NCBI GenBank assembly: GCA_015075165.1
Contig: JABTUY010000007.1
Coordinates: forward strand, 183,139-247,138
Reading direction: 5' to 3'
Length of the DNA stretch: 64,000 bases
DNA from: Ideonella sp.
Lineage (GTDB): Bacteria > Pseudomonadota > Gammaproteobacteria > Burkholderiales > Burkholderiaceae_C
Part shown: one piece after another, positions 53,192-62,335 of the stretch
How positions within the stretch are numbered: the stretch's first letter is position 1
Layout of the letters: each line of letters opens with the position of its first letter
Notes under the pieces: generated by a model
Told to the model about the DNA's origin: nothing
Databases searched by the model: none
Seen by the model: the letters and a program-made list of their open reading frames with translations, nothing else
Translations under genes and position numbers: made by a program

Positions 53192-54612
53192 TCAACGCCT
53201 GACGAGCACGGCGGCGCTGCCCGCGCCGACCGCCGGCGTGCTGCCCGCGGCGGCCAGCGCGCTGGCCGCGCGCGGCGATGCCGGTGCGCCTGGTGCGGCT
53301 GTGGCGCGCGCGCGCGTTGCTGCGCGGTGCCACCCGCGGTGCTGCGCGCCGGTGCGTGTGCCAGGTTGCCGGCGATGATCTCGTGCACGCGGCGCTCGGC
53401 ATCGGCCGCGGCGTGGTCGAACACCGCGGTGCTGTCGCTGCGGCGCTGCGGCGCGGGGCCGGCGAGCACCGGCGCGCCGGAGGCGTCGTGCAGGTCGACC
53501 GTGGCTTCCATCGACAGGCCCACGCGCAGCGGGTGTGCGGCGAGCTGCTTGGGGTCGATCTCGACGCGCACCGGCACGCGCTGCACCACCTTGATCCAGT
53601 TGCCGGTGGCGTTCTGCGCCGGCAGCAGCGCGAACGCGGCGCCGGTGCCGGCGCCGACGCCGACGACGCGGCCGTCGTATTCGATGCGGCTGCCGTACAG
53701 GTCGGCCCACAGTTTCACCGGCTGGCCGATGCGCATGTGGCGCAGCTGGCCTTCCTTGAAGTTGGCCTCGACCCACACCTGGTCGAGCGGAATCACCGAC
53801 ATCAGCGGCGTGCCCGGCGTGATGCGCTGGCCCACCTGCACGGTGCGGCGCGCCACCTGGCCGGCCACCGGCGCGGGCAGCTCGGTGCGCTGCAGGTTGA
53901 GCCAGGCCTCGCGCACCGCAGCGGCGGTGCGCTCGACGTTGGGATGCTTCTCGACACTGGTGCCGTCGGTCAGCGCGCGGTTGCTCGCCGCCTGCTCCTG
54001 CGCCGCAGCGAGTGCCGAGCGTGCGGCGGCCAATGCGCTGTTGCTGGCGGCCAACGCCGCCTCGGCGTGGCGCATCTCTTCGCCGGCGACCGCGCCGCTG
54101 GCCATCAGCGGCTTGCGGCGGGCGACATCGTCGGCCGCGCGTGCCACGTCGGACAGCGTGCGCGTCACCTCGGCCCGGCGCAGCTTGACGGTGGCGTCGA
54201 GCGCGGCGTTGTTGGCGTACAGCGTGCGCACCTCGCGCACGGTCTGCGCCAGTTGGGCCTCGGCGCGCTCGAGCGCCAGCCGGGCATCGGCCGGGTCGAG
54301 CCGCACCAGCGGCTGGCCGGCCTTCACCGCATCGGTGTCGTCGGCCAGCACCGCCACCACCGTGCCGGCCACCTGCGACGTGATCTGCACCATCGGCGCC
54401 TGCACGTAGGCGTTGTCGGTGCTCTCGTGCTGGCGCAGCACGAGGCCCCAGTAGGCGCCATAGCCGATCGCCGCCAGCGCGACCACGGCGGCCACGCCGA
54501 GCAGCGCCTTGCGGCGGCCCGGCGTGCCGTAGCCGGTGGCGGCGGGCGCCGGTGTGGCACTTGCCGGTGCGGCACTCGCCGGTGCGGCGGATGATTGCTG
54601 GTCGTCGCTCAT
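53192..54612 (-). CDS. emrA: EmrA-type membrane fusion protein (apparent 3' frameshift)
   Basis: Periplasmic adaptor of the EmrAB-NodT pump. Start ATG 54612 with GAGGG 5 bp upstream. N-terminal Ala/Pro stretch, one membrane helix (RKALLGVAAVVALAAIGYGAYWGLVL), then HESTDNAYVQAPMVQITSQVAGTVVAVLADDTDAVKAGQPLVRLDPADA (lipoyl half), a coiled-coil hairpin, and APVAGQVARRTVQVGQRITPGTPLMSVIPLDQVWVEANFKEGQLRHMRIGQPV. After about residue 425 the frame enters a run of GCGCGCGCGC (near 53308-53320). Staying in frame gives an Arg-rich tail that overruns emrB to 53011. A two-base slip gives an Ala/Pro tail ending at 53192, before emrB. The latter end is used. Confidence 0.85.
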
Positions 54613-54650
54613 GCGAACCCTCATTGAAAGCGGTGATGCGGCGGCGCGGG

Positions 54651-56226
54651 TCAGCGCACCGCGAGTGCCGTGTTGGTGCCCTTGCCCGTCGCGGCGGGGG
54701 GCAGTTCGGTGGCGGCGTAGCCGCCGCCGAGCGCGCGCACCAGGGCCACCTCGCTGGCCAGGTGACGCGCCTTCAGCTCGGTTTCGGCACGGCGCTGCGC
54801 CAACACGTTGGTCTGTGCGGTGAGCACGACCAGGAAGTTGCCCAACCCGGCGCGGTAGCGCTGCAGCGCCAGCGCGTGCGCATCGTCGGCGGCCTGCGTG
54901 GCCACGCGCTGCGCACGCTGCTGCTGCTCGAGCGAGCGCAGGCCGGTGAGCTCGTCGGCCACCTCGCGCAGCGCACGCTGCAAGGCGCCGTTGTAGGCGT
55001 CGACCGCGGCATCGACCTCGGCGCGCCGCGCGTCGAGGTTGGCCTGCAGGCGGCCGCCTTCGAACAACGGCAGGTGCAGCGCCGGCCCGACGCCGTAGGT
55101 GCGCGACCCAGCGTCGAGGAAGTGCTGGAAGCCGAGCGCCTGCAGCCCCATGAACGCCGTGAGGTCGAGGTTCGGATAGAACTGCTTGCGCGCCACGTCG
55201 CGCTCGCGCGCTGCGGCCTCGACGCGCCAGCGCTGGGCCACCAGGTCGGCGCGGCGGCCGAGCAGGTCGGCCGGCACGCTGGCCGGCAACGCGAACGAGG
55301 CGATGTCGCGCAGCGCCGGCGACAGCGCGTCGAGCGCGCCCGGGCCCAGGCCGGCCAGCTCGGCCAGCGCATGGCGCGCGCGGCCGATCGCCTCGTCGAG
55401 GGTTTCGATCTCGACGCGCGACTGTGCGACCAGGCCTTCGGCCTGCTTCAGGTCGACCTGCGTGTCGAGCCCGGCGCCGATGCGCTCGCGCACCAGTGCG
55501 ATGATCTGCTCGCGCTGCTGCAGCGCGTCGCGCGCGACGCCGCGTGCGTCGTCGAGCCGCGCGAGGTTGAAGTAGCCCGCTGCCACGTTGGCGGCCAGCA
55601 GCACGCGAGCGGCCTGCGCGTCGGCCTGCGCGGCGCGCAGCCGGCCCACGGCAGCGTCGAGCGCGCTGCGCTGGCGGCCGAACAGGTCGATCTCCCAGCT
55701 GGCACCGGCCTGCAGGTTGTTGTTCCACAGCGTTGCGCCGCCGAGCGGCGGCGGCACCATGCCGTGCTCGGTGAAGCGCGTGTCGGTGAGGTCGGCCGAC
55801 AGCGCGGCCTGCGGCGCGCGCGCGCCTGCGCGGCGCGCACGCCGGCCTCGGCGACGCGCAGCCGCGCCTGCACCGCCTGCAGCGAGGGCTGGCCCGCGAG
55901 CGCGCGATCGACGAGCCGGTTGAGCTCAGGGTCGCGGTAGCGCTCCACCAGCGCGCCTCGGGCCAGGGGTGTCGTGCGCGGCGGCGCTGAGCGAGCGCGC
56001 ATCGGCCAGCGCTTGCGCGGGCGGCGCGGCGCCTGGCGTTGCGCAGCCAGCAGCAGCGCGCCGCGCGGGCGGCCACCGCGAGTGCGGCGGTGGTGAAGGT
56101 GAGCGAGGCCGACCGGCGCGCGCCGCGCTCCGATGGCGGCTGGGCCGCGCGCCGGCCAGCGGCGCGGGCGGCGCTGCGCGTCGGTGGTCGCGGCGGCGCG
56201 GCGCGGCGTTGCGGTGGCCGGATCAT
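54651..56226 (-). pseudogene. NodT-type outer-membrane efflux lipoprotein, frameshifts in the N-terminal third
   Basis: TolC-like channel. From about 55790 to 54651 one frame is clean: NNNLQAGASWEIDLFGRQRSALDAAVGRL, VADLLGRRADLVAQRWRVEAA-like (seen as PADLLGRRADLVAQRWRVEAA), RTYGVGPALHLPLFEGGRL, and YRAGLGNFLVVLTAQTNVLAQ. The 5' part needs three frames: ATG 56226 (overlapping the marR stop) to TFTTAALAVAA, then a lipobox region AAAGCATPGAAPPAQALADARSLSAAAHDTP, then LARGALVERYRDPELNRLVDRALAGQPSLQAVQARLRVAEAGVRAAQARA. The breaks fall in CG and C runs (about 56085, 55970 and 55825). Either a broken gene or indel errors. Confidence 0.85.
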
Positions 56227-56717
56227 GCGGCGTGCTCTTCGCTGCGCTGCAACGCGATGCCGTTGTCGACCATGCGGCCGAGCAGGCGGCGCAGCTGCTT
56301 CCACTCGGCCTCGCCGAAGCCGCGCAGGAAATCGTTGTTGACTGCCGCCAGCACGAACGGCACCTTCTTCGCGACCGCATCGCCGGCCGGCGTCAGGCGC
56401 AGGTGCACGACGCGACGGTCGGCATCGGAGCGCACGCGTTCGAGCAACGCCTTCGACTCCAGGCGATCGATCATGCGGGTGACGGCGCCGGCATCGACAT
56501 CCATCGCGCGCGCCAGCTCGTTGGCGGTGTCACCGCGGCCGGTCTTCAACAACCATAGCGGCTTCCACTGGGCGTCGGTCAGGTCCAGCTCGGCCATGCG
56601 GCGGTCGACCTCGCGCCGCATCTGCGCCACCAGACCCACGAGCTGGTAGCCGACGCTGTCGCACATCTCGTAGCGACGGCCGTCGTACAGCGTGCAGGGT
56701 TTGGGTGGGGGTGGCAT
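56223..56717 (-). CDS. MarR-family transcriptional regulator
   Basis: 164 residues from ATG 56717 (56756 is also possible). Winged helix: LGLTDAQWKPLWLL-like (LDLTDAQWKPLWLLKTGRGDTANELARAMDVDAGAVTRMIDRLESKALLERVRSDADRRVVHLRLTPAG). C-terminal dimer helices KVPFVLAAVNNDFLRGFGEAEWKQLRRLLGRMVDNG. The gene leads the efflux operon and its stop overlaps the nodT start, so it is most likely a drug-responsive repressor of its own operon. Confidence 0.94.
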   Translation of the reverse strand: MPPPPKPCTLYDGRRYEMCDSVGYQLVGLVAQMRREVDRRMAELDLTDAQWKPLWLLKTGRGDTANELARAMDVDAGAVTRMIDRLESKALLERVRSDADRRVVHLRLTPAGDAVAKKVPFVLAAVNNDFLRGFGEAEWKQLRRLLGRMVDNGIALQRSEEHAA

Positions 56718-56889
56718 GGCAGCGCGCTCCGGGCCGTGGCCCGGGAAACTTGGCACGTCAATGATTGACTAGGCAAATTTTGCGTCGGCAAGCGACCGCT
56801 GTCAAATCACTCCGGGGTCGAACGCCGGAGGTCGAACGCCCGGAGCCGACCGTGGGGTGTCGATCGTCCGCGCTGCCCGGGCGCGGTGG

Positions 56890-57435
56890 TCAGGGGCCGG
56901 TGGTCTTGTACGGCGGCGTGCCGGCGGTGCCGACCATCAGCTCGTTGACGACGCCCTCGACGTCGTCGATCTGGCGCACCAGGCGCTCCATCGCCTCGCG
57001 CTGCTCCGGCCGGCTGACGCAGCCCTTGAGCCAGACGTAGCGGCGCTGCCCGAGCGCCCACACGCTGGTGTCGTCGTAACGGCCATCGGCCGCCACGGCC
57101 TTGACGACGCGCGGAATGATCTCGCGGTCGTACAGGTAGGCGTTGTGCAGGCGGCAGCGGCCGGCCAGCCAGCAGCTGGTGCCGCGCTGCGCGCGGTCGT
57201 GCGCCTCGTCCTTCACTTGCTGCTCGGTGAGTAGCGGGCCTTCGGCCTGCGGGCAACCCGGCAGGCCCTGCGTCACGGCGGTGAACGGGTCGTCGAACGC
57301 GTTGCTGCGAGCGCCCTGCGCCGAGGCGGATGCGCACAGTGTGAGGAGCGGCAACGCACACGCCAGCAGCGCGCGCAGTCGGCCCGGCCGATCGCCACCT
57401 GGGCTGCGGCGGGGCAGGGGGTTCGAAGCAGGCAT
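56890..57435 (-). CDS. Exported BON-domain-like protein
   Basis: 181 residues from ATG 57435. Signal peptide: RLRALLACALPLLTLCASASAQG. The C-terminal half resembles a BON domain: RVVKAVAADGRYDDTSVWALGQRRYVWLKGCVSRPEQREAMERLVRQIDDVEGVVNELMVG. Two cysteines (GTSCWLAGRCRLHNAYLYD) may form a disulfide. BON domains bind membranes or carbohydrates in the periplasm. No operon partner is obvious; the ECF sigma gene follows upstream on the same strand. Confidence 0.75.
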   Translation of the reverse strand: MPASNPLPRRSPGGDRPGRLRALLACALPLLTLCASASAQGARSNAFDDPFTAVTQGLPGCPQAEGPLLTEQQVKDEAHDRAQRGTSCWLAGRCRLHNAYLYDREIIPRVVKAVAADGRYDDTSVWALGQRRYVWLKGCVSRPEQREAMERLVRQIDDVEGVVNELMVGTAGTPPYKTTGP

Positions 57436-57521
57436 CGCGCGGTGGCCGTGGCGCCGCAACGGCGGGCGACCCGTATCGTACGCACGGCGTCAACGCCTTG
57501 CACGGCGCGCCGCATCGGCAT

Positions 57522-58046
57522 TCAGCATGCCATCAGCTGCTGGCGCGCGCGGTGCACACGCACGAACAGGTTCTGCTCGCTGATACCCAGCAGCGCGCAC
57601 ACCGCCTCACTGGTGTGCTCGCGCAGCACGCGCAGCTGTATCGCGTCGCGCAGGCCGGCCGGCAGCGTGGCGATGCGCGCCAGCGTGCGCGCCAGCCGTT
57701 CGCGCTGCTCGGCCACTTCGTCGGGCCGCGGCTGCGGGCACGGCAGTGCGTGCTCTTCGTCGAGGTCGCGGGTGTCCAGGCTGTCGTGGCCGCTGCGCTC
57801 GCGCACCAAGTCGACGAGCTTGTGCCGCAGCACGGCCACCAGGAAGCTGCGCGGTGCGGCGCGGCCACCGAAGCTCGCGCGGCCGCTGATCACTGCCTCG
57901 AACACGTCGTGCACCAGGTCTTCGGCCAGCGCCGGGTCGTGCAGCCGGCGCTGCGCATAGCGCACGAGGAAGGAGCGGTGTTCGGCCAGGTCGCCCCAGG
58001 TGAGCGCTGGGGTGGCGCCATCGGGCTGGTGGGTGTCGGTGTGCAT
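57522..58046 (-). CDS. ECF-type sigma-70 family RNA polymerase sigma factor
   Basis: 174 residues from ATG 58046; the ORF extends to 58187 without conserved sequence. Region 2: HRSFLVRYAQRRLHDPALAEDLVHDVFEAVISGRASFGG, then APRSFLVAVLRHKLVDLVR. Region 4: IATLPAGLRDAIQLRVLREHTSEAVCALLGISEQNLFVRVHRARQQL. No anti-sigma gene sits beside it within this window; the neighbouring exported BON protein lies on the same strand downstream. The stimulus cannot be told. Confidence 0.92.
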   Translation of the reverse strand: MHTDTHQPDGATPALTWGDLAEHRSFLVRYAQRRLHDPALAEDLVHDVFEAVISGRASFGGRAAPRSFLVAVLRHKLVDLVRERSGHDSLDTRDLDEEHALPCPQPRPDEVAEQRERLARTLARIATLPAGLRDAIQLRVLREHTSEAVCALLGISEQNLFVRVHRARQQLMAC

Positions 58047-58310
58047 CGTGTGATCGACGGCAAGGGGTTGCGGCGGATGCCGGGCGCGGGCGGGTTCTGC
58101 GTACGGGCCGTGCGGGAGCCACGCGGCACCGGCGCGAGTGAGGGCACTGTGCCCAGCGCAGCTCGCGCCAGGCTCACCGCAGCTCACAGCCAGCTAACAT
58201 CGCTGTAAGAATGCGGCACGGCGGGGCGACTTCTGGCCATGGACCCCGCACCCGTCGCCGCGGTGGTGTGTGGCCGTACCCCGGCCGATGCGCCGGACTC
58301 AGCAGACCCG

Positions 58311-59018
58311 ATGACCGCCGAGATCCTCGTCGCCGAAGACCAGGCCGACATCCGCGACCTGATCGCGCTGAACCTGCGCCACGCCGGCTATGCGGTGACG
58401 CCGGTGGTCGACGGCCGCAGTGCGCTCGAGCATCAGGCCGCGCATGCGAGCGACCTGCTGATCCTCGATCTGATGATGCCGGGCCTCGATGGTCTCGAGG
58501 TGTGCAAGGCGCTGCGCGCGCAGGGCCGCGCCACGCCGATCCTGATGCTGACCGCGAAGTCGACCGAGCTCGACCGCGTGCTCGGTCTCGAGCTCGGTGC
58601 CGACGATTACCTGACCAAACCGTTCTCGATGGCCGAGTTGCTGGCGCGCGTGAAGGCGCTGTTGCGCCGCGCCGACCTGCTGCGCCAGGCGCAGCAGCCG
58701 GCGCGCGGCGCCGACCGCGTGCTGCGCCATGGCGAGATCGAGATCGCCGTGGCGCGTCGCGAGGTGCGCGTGCGCGGTGGCGCGGTGGAGCTGACGGCGC
58801 TCGAGTTCGACCTGCTGCTGCATTTCGCGCAGCATCCTGGGCATGTGTTCTCGCGCGCCCAGTTGCTCGACGCAGTGTGGGGCTACTCGCACGACGGCTA
58901 CGAACACACCGTAACCACGCACATCAACCGCCTGCGCGCCAAGCTCGAGCACGACCCGATGCGGCCGCTGTGGATCCTGACCGTGCGCGGCGCAGGCTAC
59001 AAGCTGCGCGACGCGTGA
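58311..59018 (+). CDS. OmpR-family response regulator
   Basis: 235 residues from ATG 58311; an ATG at 58239 adds 24 unconserved residues. Receiver: ILVAEDQADIRDLIALNLRHAGY, phosphoacceptor aspartate in LLILDLMMPGLDG, and the lysine in DDYLTKPFSMAELLARV. Winged-helix effector: ELTALEFDLLLHFAQHPGHVFSRAQLLDAVWGYSHDGYEHTVTTHINRLRAKLE. Partner of the kinase that starts 43 bp later. Confidence 0.95.
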   Translation: MTAEILVAEDQADIRDLIALNLRHAGYAVTPVVDGRSALEHQAAHASDLLILDLMMPGLDGLEVCKALRAQGRATPILMLTAKSTELDRVLGLELGADDYLTKPFSMAELLARVKALLRRADLLRQAQQPARGADRVLRHGEIEIAVARREVRVRGGAVELTALEFDLLLHFAQHPGHVFSRAQLLDAVWGYSHDGYEHTVTTHINRLRAKLEHDPMRPLWILTVRGAGYKLRDA

Positions 59019-59061
59019 CGCACGCCGCATCGCCGCCGCGCGCCGCGCACAGGGAAGCCCG

Positions 59062-60591
59062 GTGAGCGTCCGCCTGCGCCTGGCGCTGACGATCTTCGTC
59101 ACCGGCCTCGTCACCGCGCTCGGCGTGCTGGCGACGCTGGTGATCGCGTTCCAGCGCTTCGAGCACGAGAGTGTCTACGAGCGCGCCAACGCCTTCGTCG
59201 GCCGCGTGGTCGACCTGCACCCCGACCTGCTCGAGCTGCACGCGCGCGACCCCGACGGCTTCACCGGCTTCCTGCGCAACCTGCTGCTGTACGAGCCCGA
59301 TTCGCAGCTGTATCTGCTCGACGCCGACGGCGCCGTGCTGGCGGCCAGCGGACGGGCGCAGCCGAGGCCGGGCTTCAAGGTGCGGCTCGAGCCGGTGCGC
59401 ACCGCGGTGCAGGTGGCCGGCGACACGCGGCGCGCACCCTACGTGATGGGCGACGACCCGGAGCGCATGAACAGCGATGCGGTGATCGCGGCGCGACCGC
59501 TGCGCCGCGCGGCGATCCAGCCCGGCGCCGCGATCGCCGGCTACCTGTATCTGGTGTGCCAGCCGCCGATGCTCGAAGCCGGCAGGATCGCGATGTTCCG
59601 CAGCAGCCTGGCCGGCCCGGCGCTGGCCGGCGTGCTCGCGGTGTGCGCGCTGACCACCGCGCTCGCGCTGTGGATCATCACCGCCGTGACGCGGCCGCTG
59701 CGCGACCTGAGCGACACGGTGGCGCGCGCGCAGCGCGAGGGCTTCGACGGCACCGAGCCGGTGGCGGCCGAGACCACGCACGGCGGCGACGAGTTCGCGC
59801 GGCTGCGCGCCGGCTTTGGCGCGATGCTGGCCACGCTGCGCTCGCAGTGGCGCGCGCTGCGGCAGCTCGACCAGTTTCGCCGCGAAAGCGTGAGCAACCT
59901 GTCGCACGACCTGCGCTCGCCGCTGACCGCCACCGTGGCATGCCTGGAAACGCTCGATCGCCGCTGGGCCGGCGACGCGGCGCGCGCCGACGACCGCGCG
60001 CTGGTCGAGGTGGCGCTGCGCAACACGCGCAACGCGGCGCAGCTGGTGCGTTCGCTGGGCGACCTGGCGCTGCTCGACGAGCCGCAGTTCAAGCTGCAAC
60101 CGATGACGGTGGAGCTGGGCGAGGTGCTCGACGACATCGTGATGCGCTTCGCCGACCGCGCGCAACGGCTCGGCGTGCAGCTGACGCACGACGACGACGG
60201 CGCGGCGGTGTTCGCGGCGGTCGACATCGAGCTGTTCGAGCGTGCGGTGGCCAACCTGGTCGACAACGCACTGAAGCACACGCCGTCGGGCGGCCGCATC
60301 GTGCTGCAGGCGCGAGCCGGCGCGGCCGATGTGCTGGTGCGCGTCACCGACAGCGGCCGCGGCATCGAGCCGCACGACCTCGAGCATCTGTTCGATCGCT
60401 TCTACACCGGCTCGATCGCGCGCGGCGGCGACGGCGCCGAAGCCGGCAGCGAGGGCGGCAAAGGCCTCGGGCTGGCGATCGTCAAGCGCATCGCCGAGCT
60501 GCACCGCGGCACGGTTGCCGTGCGCAGCGAGCCGGGCCGCGGCACCGAGGTGACGCTGCAGTTGCCGCAGGCCCGGCGCACCGCCGCGTGA
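59062..60591 (+). CDS. Sensor histidine kinase
   Basis: 509 residues from GTG 59062. Membrane helix 1 (LALTIFVTGLVTALGVLATLVIAF), a periplasmic sensor of about 150 residues, helix 2 (GPALAGVLAVCALTTALALWIITAV), HAMP (TRPLRDLSDTVARAQ), H-box SVSNLSHDLRSPLTATVACLE, N-box NLVDNALKHTPSGG, D-box DSGRGIEPHDLEHLF, G-box GKGLGLAIVKRI. Autophosphorylates and passes phosphate to the regulator upstream. Signal unknown; no metal or quinone motif stands out in the sensor. Confidence 0.95.
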   Translation: MSVRLRLALTIFVTGLVTALGVLATLVIAFQRFEHESVYERANAFVGRVVDLHPDLLELHARDPDGFTGFLRNLLLYEPDSQLYLLDADGAVLAASGRAQPRPGFKVRLEPVRTAVQVAGDTRRAPYVMGDDPERMNSDAVIAARPLRRAAIQPGAAIAGYLYLVCQPPMLEAGRIAMFRSSLAGPALAGVLAVCALTTALALWIITAVTRPLRDLSDTVARAQREGFDGTEPVAAETTHGGDEFARLRAGFGAMLATLRSQWRALRQLDQFRRESVSNLSHDLRSPLTATVACLETLDRRWAGDAARADDRALVEVALRNTRNAAQLVRSLGDLALLDEPQFKLQPMTVELGEVLDDIVMRFADRAQRLGVQLTHDDDGAAVFAAVDIELFERAVANLVDNALKHTPSGGRIVLQARAGAADVLVRVTDSGRGIEPHDLEHLFDRFYTGSIARGGDGAEAGSEGGKGLGLAIVKRIAELHRGTVAVRSEPGRGTEVTLQLPQARRTAA

Positions 60592-60606
60592 CGCGAGGCC
60601 CGCGAC

Positions 60607-61407
60607 TCAGCGCCGCGCCACCGTGGTCAGCGCGTCGAGCGAGAAGGTGAAGCTCTTCTGGTCGAGCGGCTTGTGGCAGGCCAGGCATTCGGCCTGGTTG
60701 GTGCCGGCGCGATGCTGCTTGTCCGCGGTGAAGACGGCGTAGTTCCAGTTTTCGTTGCGCAGCATCTCGGGAATGCCGTGGCCCCAGCCGGCGCCGCGCT
60801 CCATCACCGCGTAGGCGACGAAGCGGTCGGGCTCGAAGAAGCCGCTGGCCGCGGTGATGGGCTTGTGGTCGGCGCCGAGCTTGGCCGCGTACTGCTCCAG
60901 CACCAGCACCGAGCCGTCGGGCAGCGGCTTGCCGTCCTTGGCCGCCTTCATCGCCACCGGGTTGGCGTACAGGTAGCGCACCTGGTTGATGTCGGGGCGG
61001 TTCAGCGTCTGGTACAGCGTGAACGTGGCGCGGTGGTTGTCGGGGAACGTGACACTGGTCTTGGCCAGGTTCGGCAGAAAGCCCGATCTGGCGGCCGCGG
61101 TGCCGGCCGCTGGTAGCGACGCGAAGTGCGCCGCCACGTTGGCGATATCGTCGGCGCTGAGCTGTGCGGCGATCGCGCCCATCACCGCGTTCTTGCGCGC
61201 GCCGCTCTTCAAGGCTTTGAGCTGGTTCTGCAGGTACGCCGACTTCTGACCGGCGAGGTTGGGTATCGTGTCGGCCACGCTGACGCCGTTGAGGCCGTGG
61301 CAGGCTGCGCACACGGCTTCGGCGCGCGCCTTGCCGGCCGCGAGGTCTTGCGCCCACGCGCCCGATGCGCCGGCGGCGAGGATCAGGCAGGCCATCTGCA
61401 GTCTCAT
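60607..61407 (-). CDS. Cytochrome c fused to a cytochrome P460-like domain
   Basis: 266 residues from ATG 61407. Signal peptide: [20 protein letters not shown]-terminal class I cytochrome c: [41 protein letters not shown], with distal methionine probably in NAVMGAIA. C-terminal half: [61 protein letters not shown], and heme site [18 protein letters not shown], matching the cytochrome P460 pattern, in which a lysine or other residue crosslinks the heme. A dihaem periplasmic protein; substrate (hydroxylamine, NO or other) is unknown. Confidence 0.85.
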   Translation of the reverse strand: MRLQMACLILAAGASGAWAQDLAAGKARAEAVCAACHGLNGVSVADTIPNLAGQKSAYLQNQLKALKSGARKNAVMGAIAAQLSADDIANVAAHFASLPAAGTAAARSGFLPNLAKTSVTFPDNHRATFTLYQTLNRPDINQVRYLYANPVAMKAAKDGKPLPDGSVLVLEQYAAKLGADHKPITAASGFFEPDRFVAYAVMERGAGWGHGIPEMLRNENWNYAVFTADKQHRAGTNQAECLACHKPLDQKSFTFSLDALTTVARR

Positions 61408-61625
61408 GGGGAACCTCCTTGGGTGGTGGTTCCGGCGCAGCGACGCGCGGGCAACGATGTCCGCCGCTCAGTCCGGTACCGCAGCCGCGATACGCGTGCG
61501 GCCCGGCGGCGGATGCAGTGCCCTGGATTCGGGAATACGCGGGGTCGGCTGTGCGCGGTGCGGCGCCTGCGGCCTGCAGGACCGCTGTGGTTCAGCTCAC
61601 GCCAGGGCGAGCGCGGCGTGGCCGG

Positions 61626-62075
61626 TCAAAGCGCCGCGGGCTCGGTCGGCAGGCCTTCGAGCAGCGATTGCACGTGCGCCGCGAGGCGGCCGATCTCCTG
61701 CTCGATCTGCAGCGAGAAGCCCTTGCGTCGGCCGCGCTCGTCGGCCAGCAGGTGCATCAGCGCGAGCTGGGTGTCGCGCAGGTCGTGCCAGTGCTCGGCC
61801 AGGTGGTTCGCGATGCGCGGGTATTGCTCGCACAGCGCCTTCGGCCGCGCATGTGTCGGCAGGCCCAGCATCCAGTCGATGCCCTTGCCGGTCAGCGCGC
61901 GGTCGGCCGCCGATGGCGTGCGGCGCTGCGTCTCCCAGAAGCCGGGCATCAACTTCTCGATCGCCGTCACCGCCGCGGGCCGCTCGGCCGGCGTGTGCAC
62001 GTGGGCGACGTCGGTGAACTCGAACTCGATCGAGCCCGAGGGCTTGTACGGCGGCCGGTTCTTGGGGTCGGACAT
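61626..62075 (-). CDS. Hypothetical protein, 149 aa
   Basis: From ATG 62075 (MSDPKNRPPYKPSGSIEFEFTDVAHVHTPAERPAAVTAIEKLMPGFWETQRRTPSAADRAL). Helical, charged, soluble; the end (FSLQIEQEIGRLAAHVQSLLEGL) may be a coiled coil. It resembles a conserved protein of Burkholderiales, but no domain is recognised. The 218 bp gap to the cytochrome gene (61408-61625) and the 260 bp gap to uvrA hold no further gene. Confidence 0.65.
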   Translation of the reverse strand: MSDPKNRPPYKPSGSIEFEFTDVAHVHTPAERPAAVTAIEKLMPGFWETQRRTPSAADRALTGKGIDWMLGLPTHARPKALCEQYPRIANHLAEHWHDLRDTQLALMHLLADERGRRKGFSLQIEQEIGRLAAHVQSLLEGLPTEPAAL

Positions 62076-62335
62076 GGCGAGGTGGAAGAACAAGGATCAG
62101 GGTTGCGAACGGCCTGATCCTGGCATGCCCGCGGCGCGCGCATGCGTGCGCAGTCCGCGTTGCGCGCGACTGCGGGGATCGCGGTTACCGCGCCCGATCG
62201 TGCGGCGTGAAAAATTCGGCCGGGCTTACAAGCAAGGCAACGATCCCCCGCGAGCAAGGGCTGCTCGGCGCGCGCCGCAGGTGCGCTGCGCGCGTCCGTA
62301 AAATGTTCGGCCCCTTTGCCTGGAGCCCCTTCCCG

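Noticed and set aside
53011..56304. 1097-residue minus-strand ORF spanning nodT and emrA
   Set aside because: Only its central part is emrA. The rest is nodT DNA read out of frame and an Arg-rich tail, so it is not a fusion protein.
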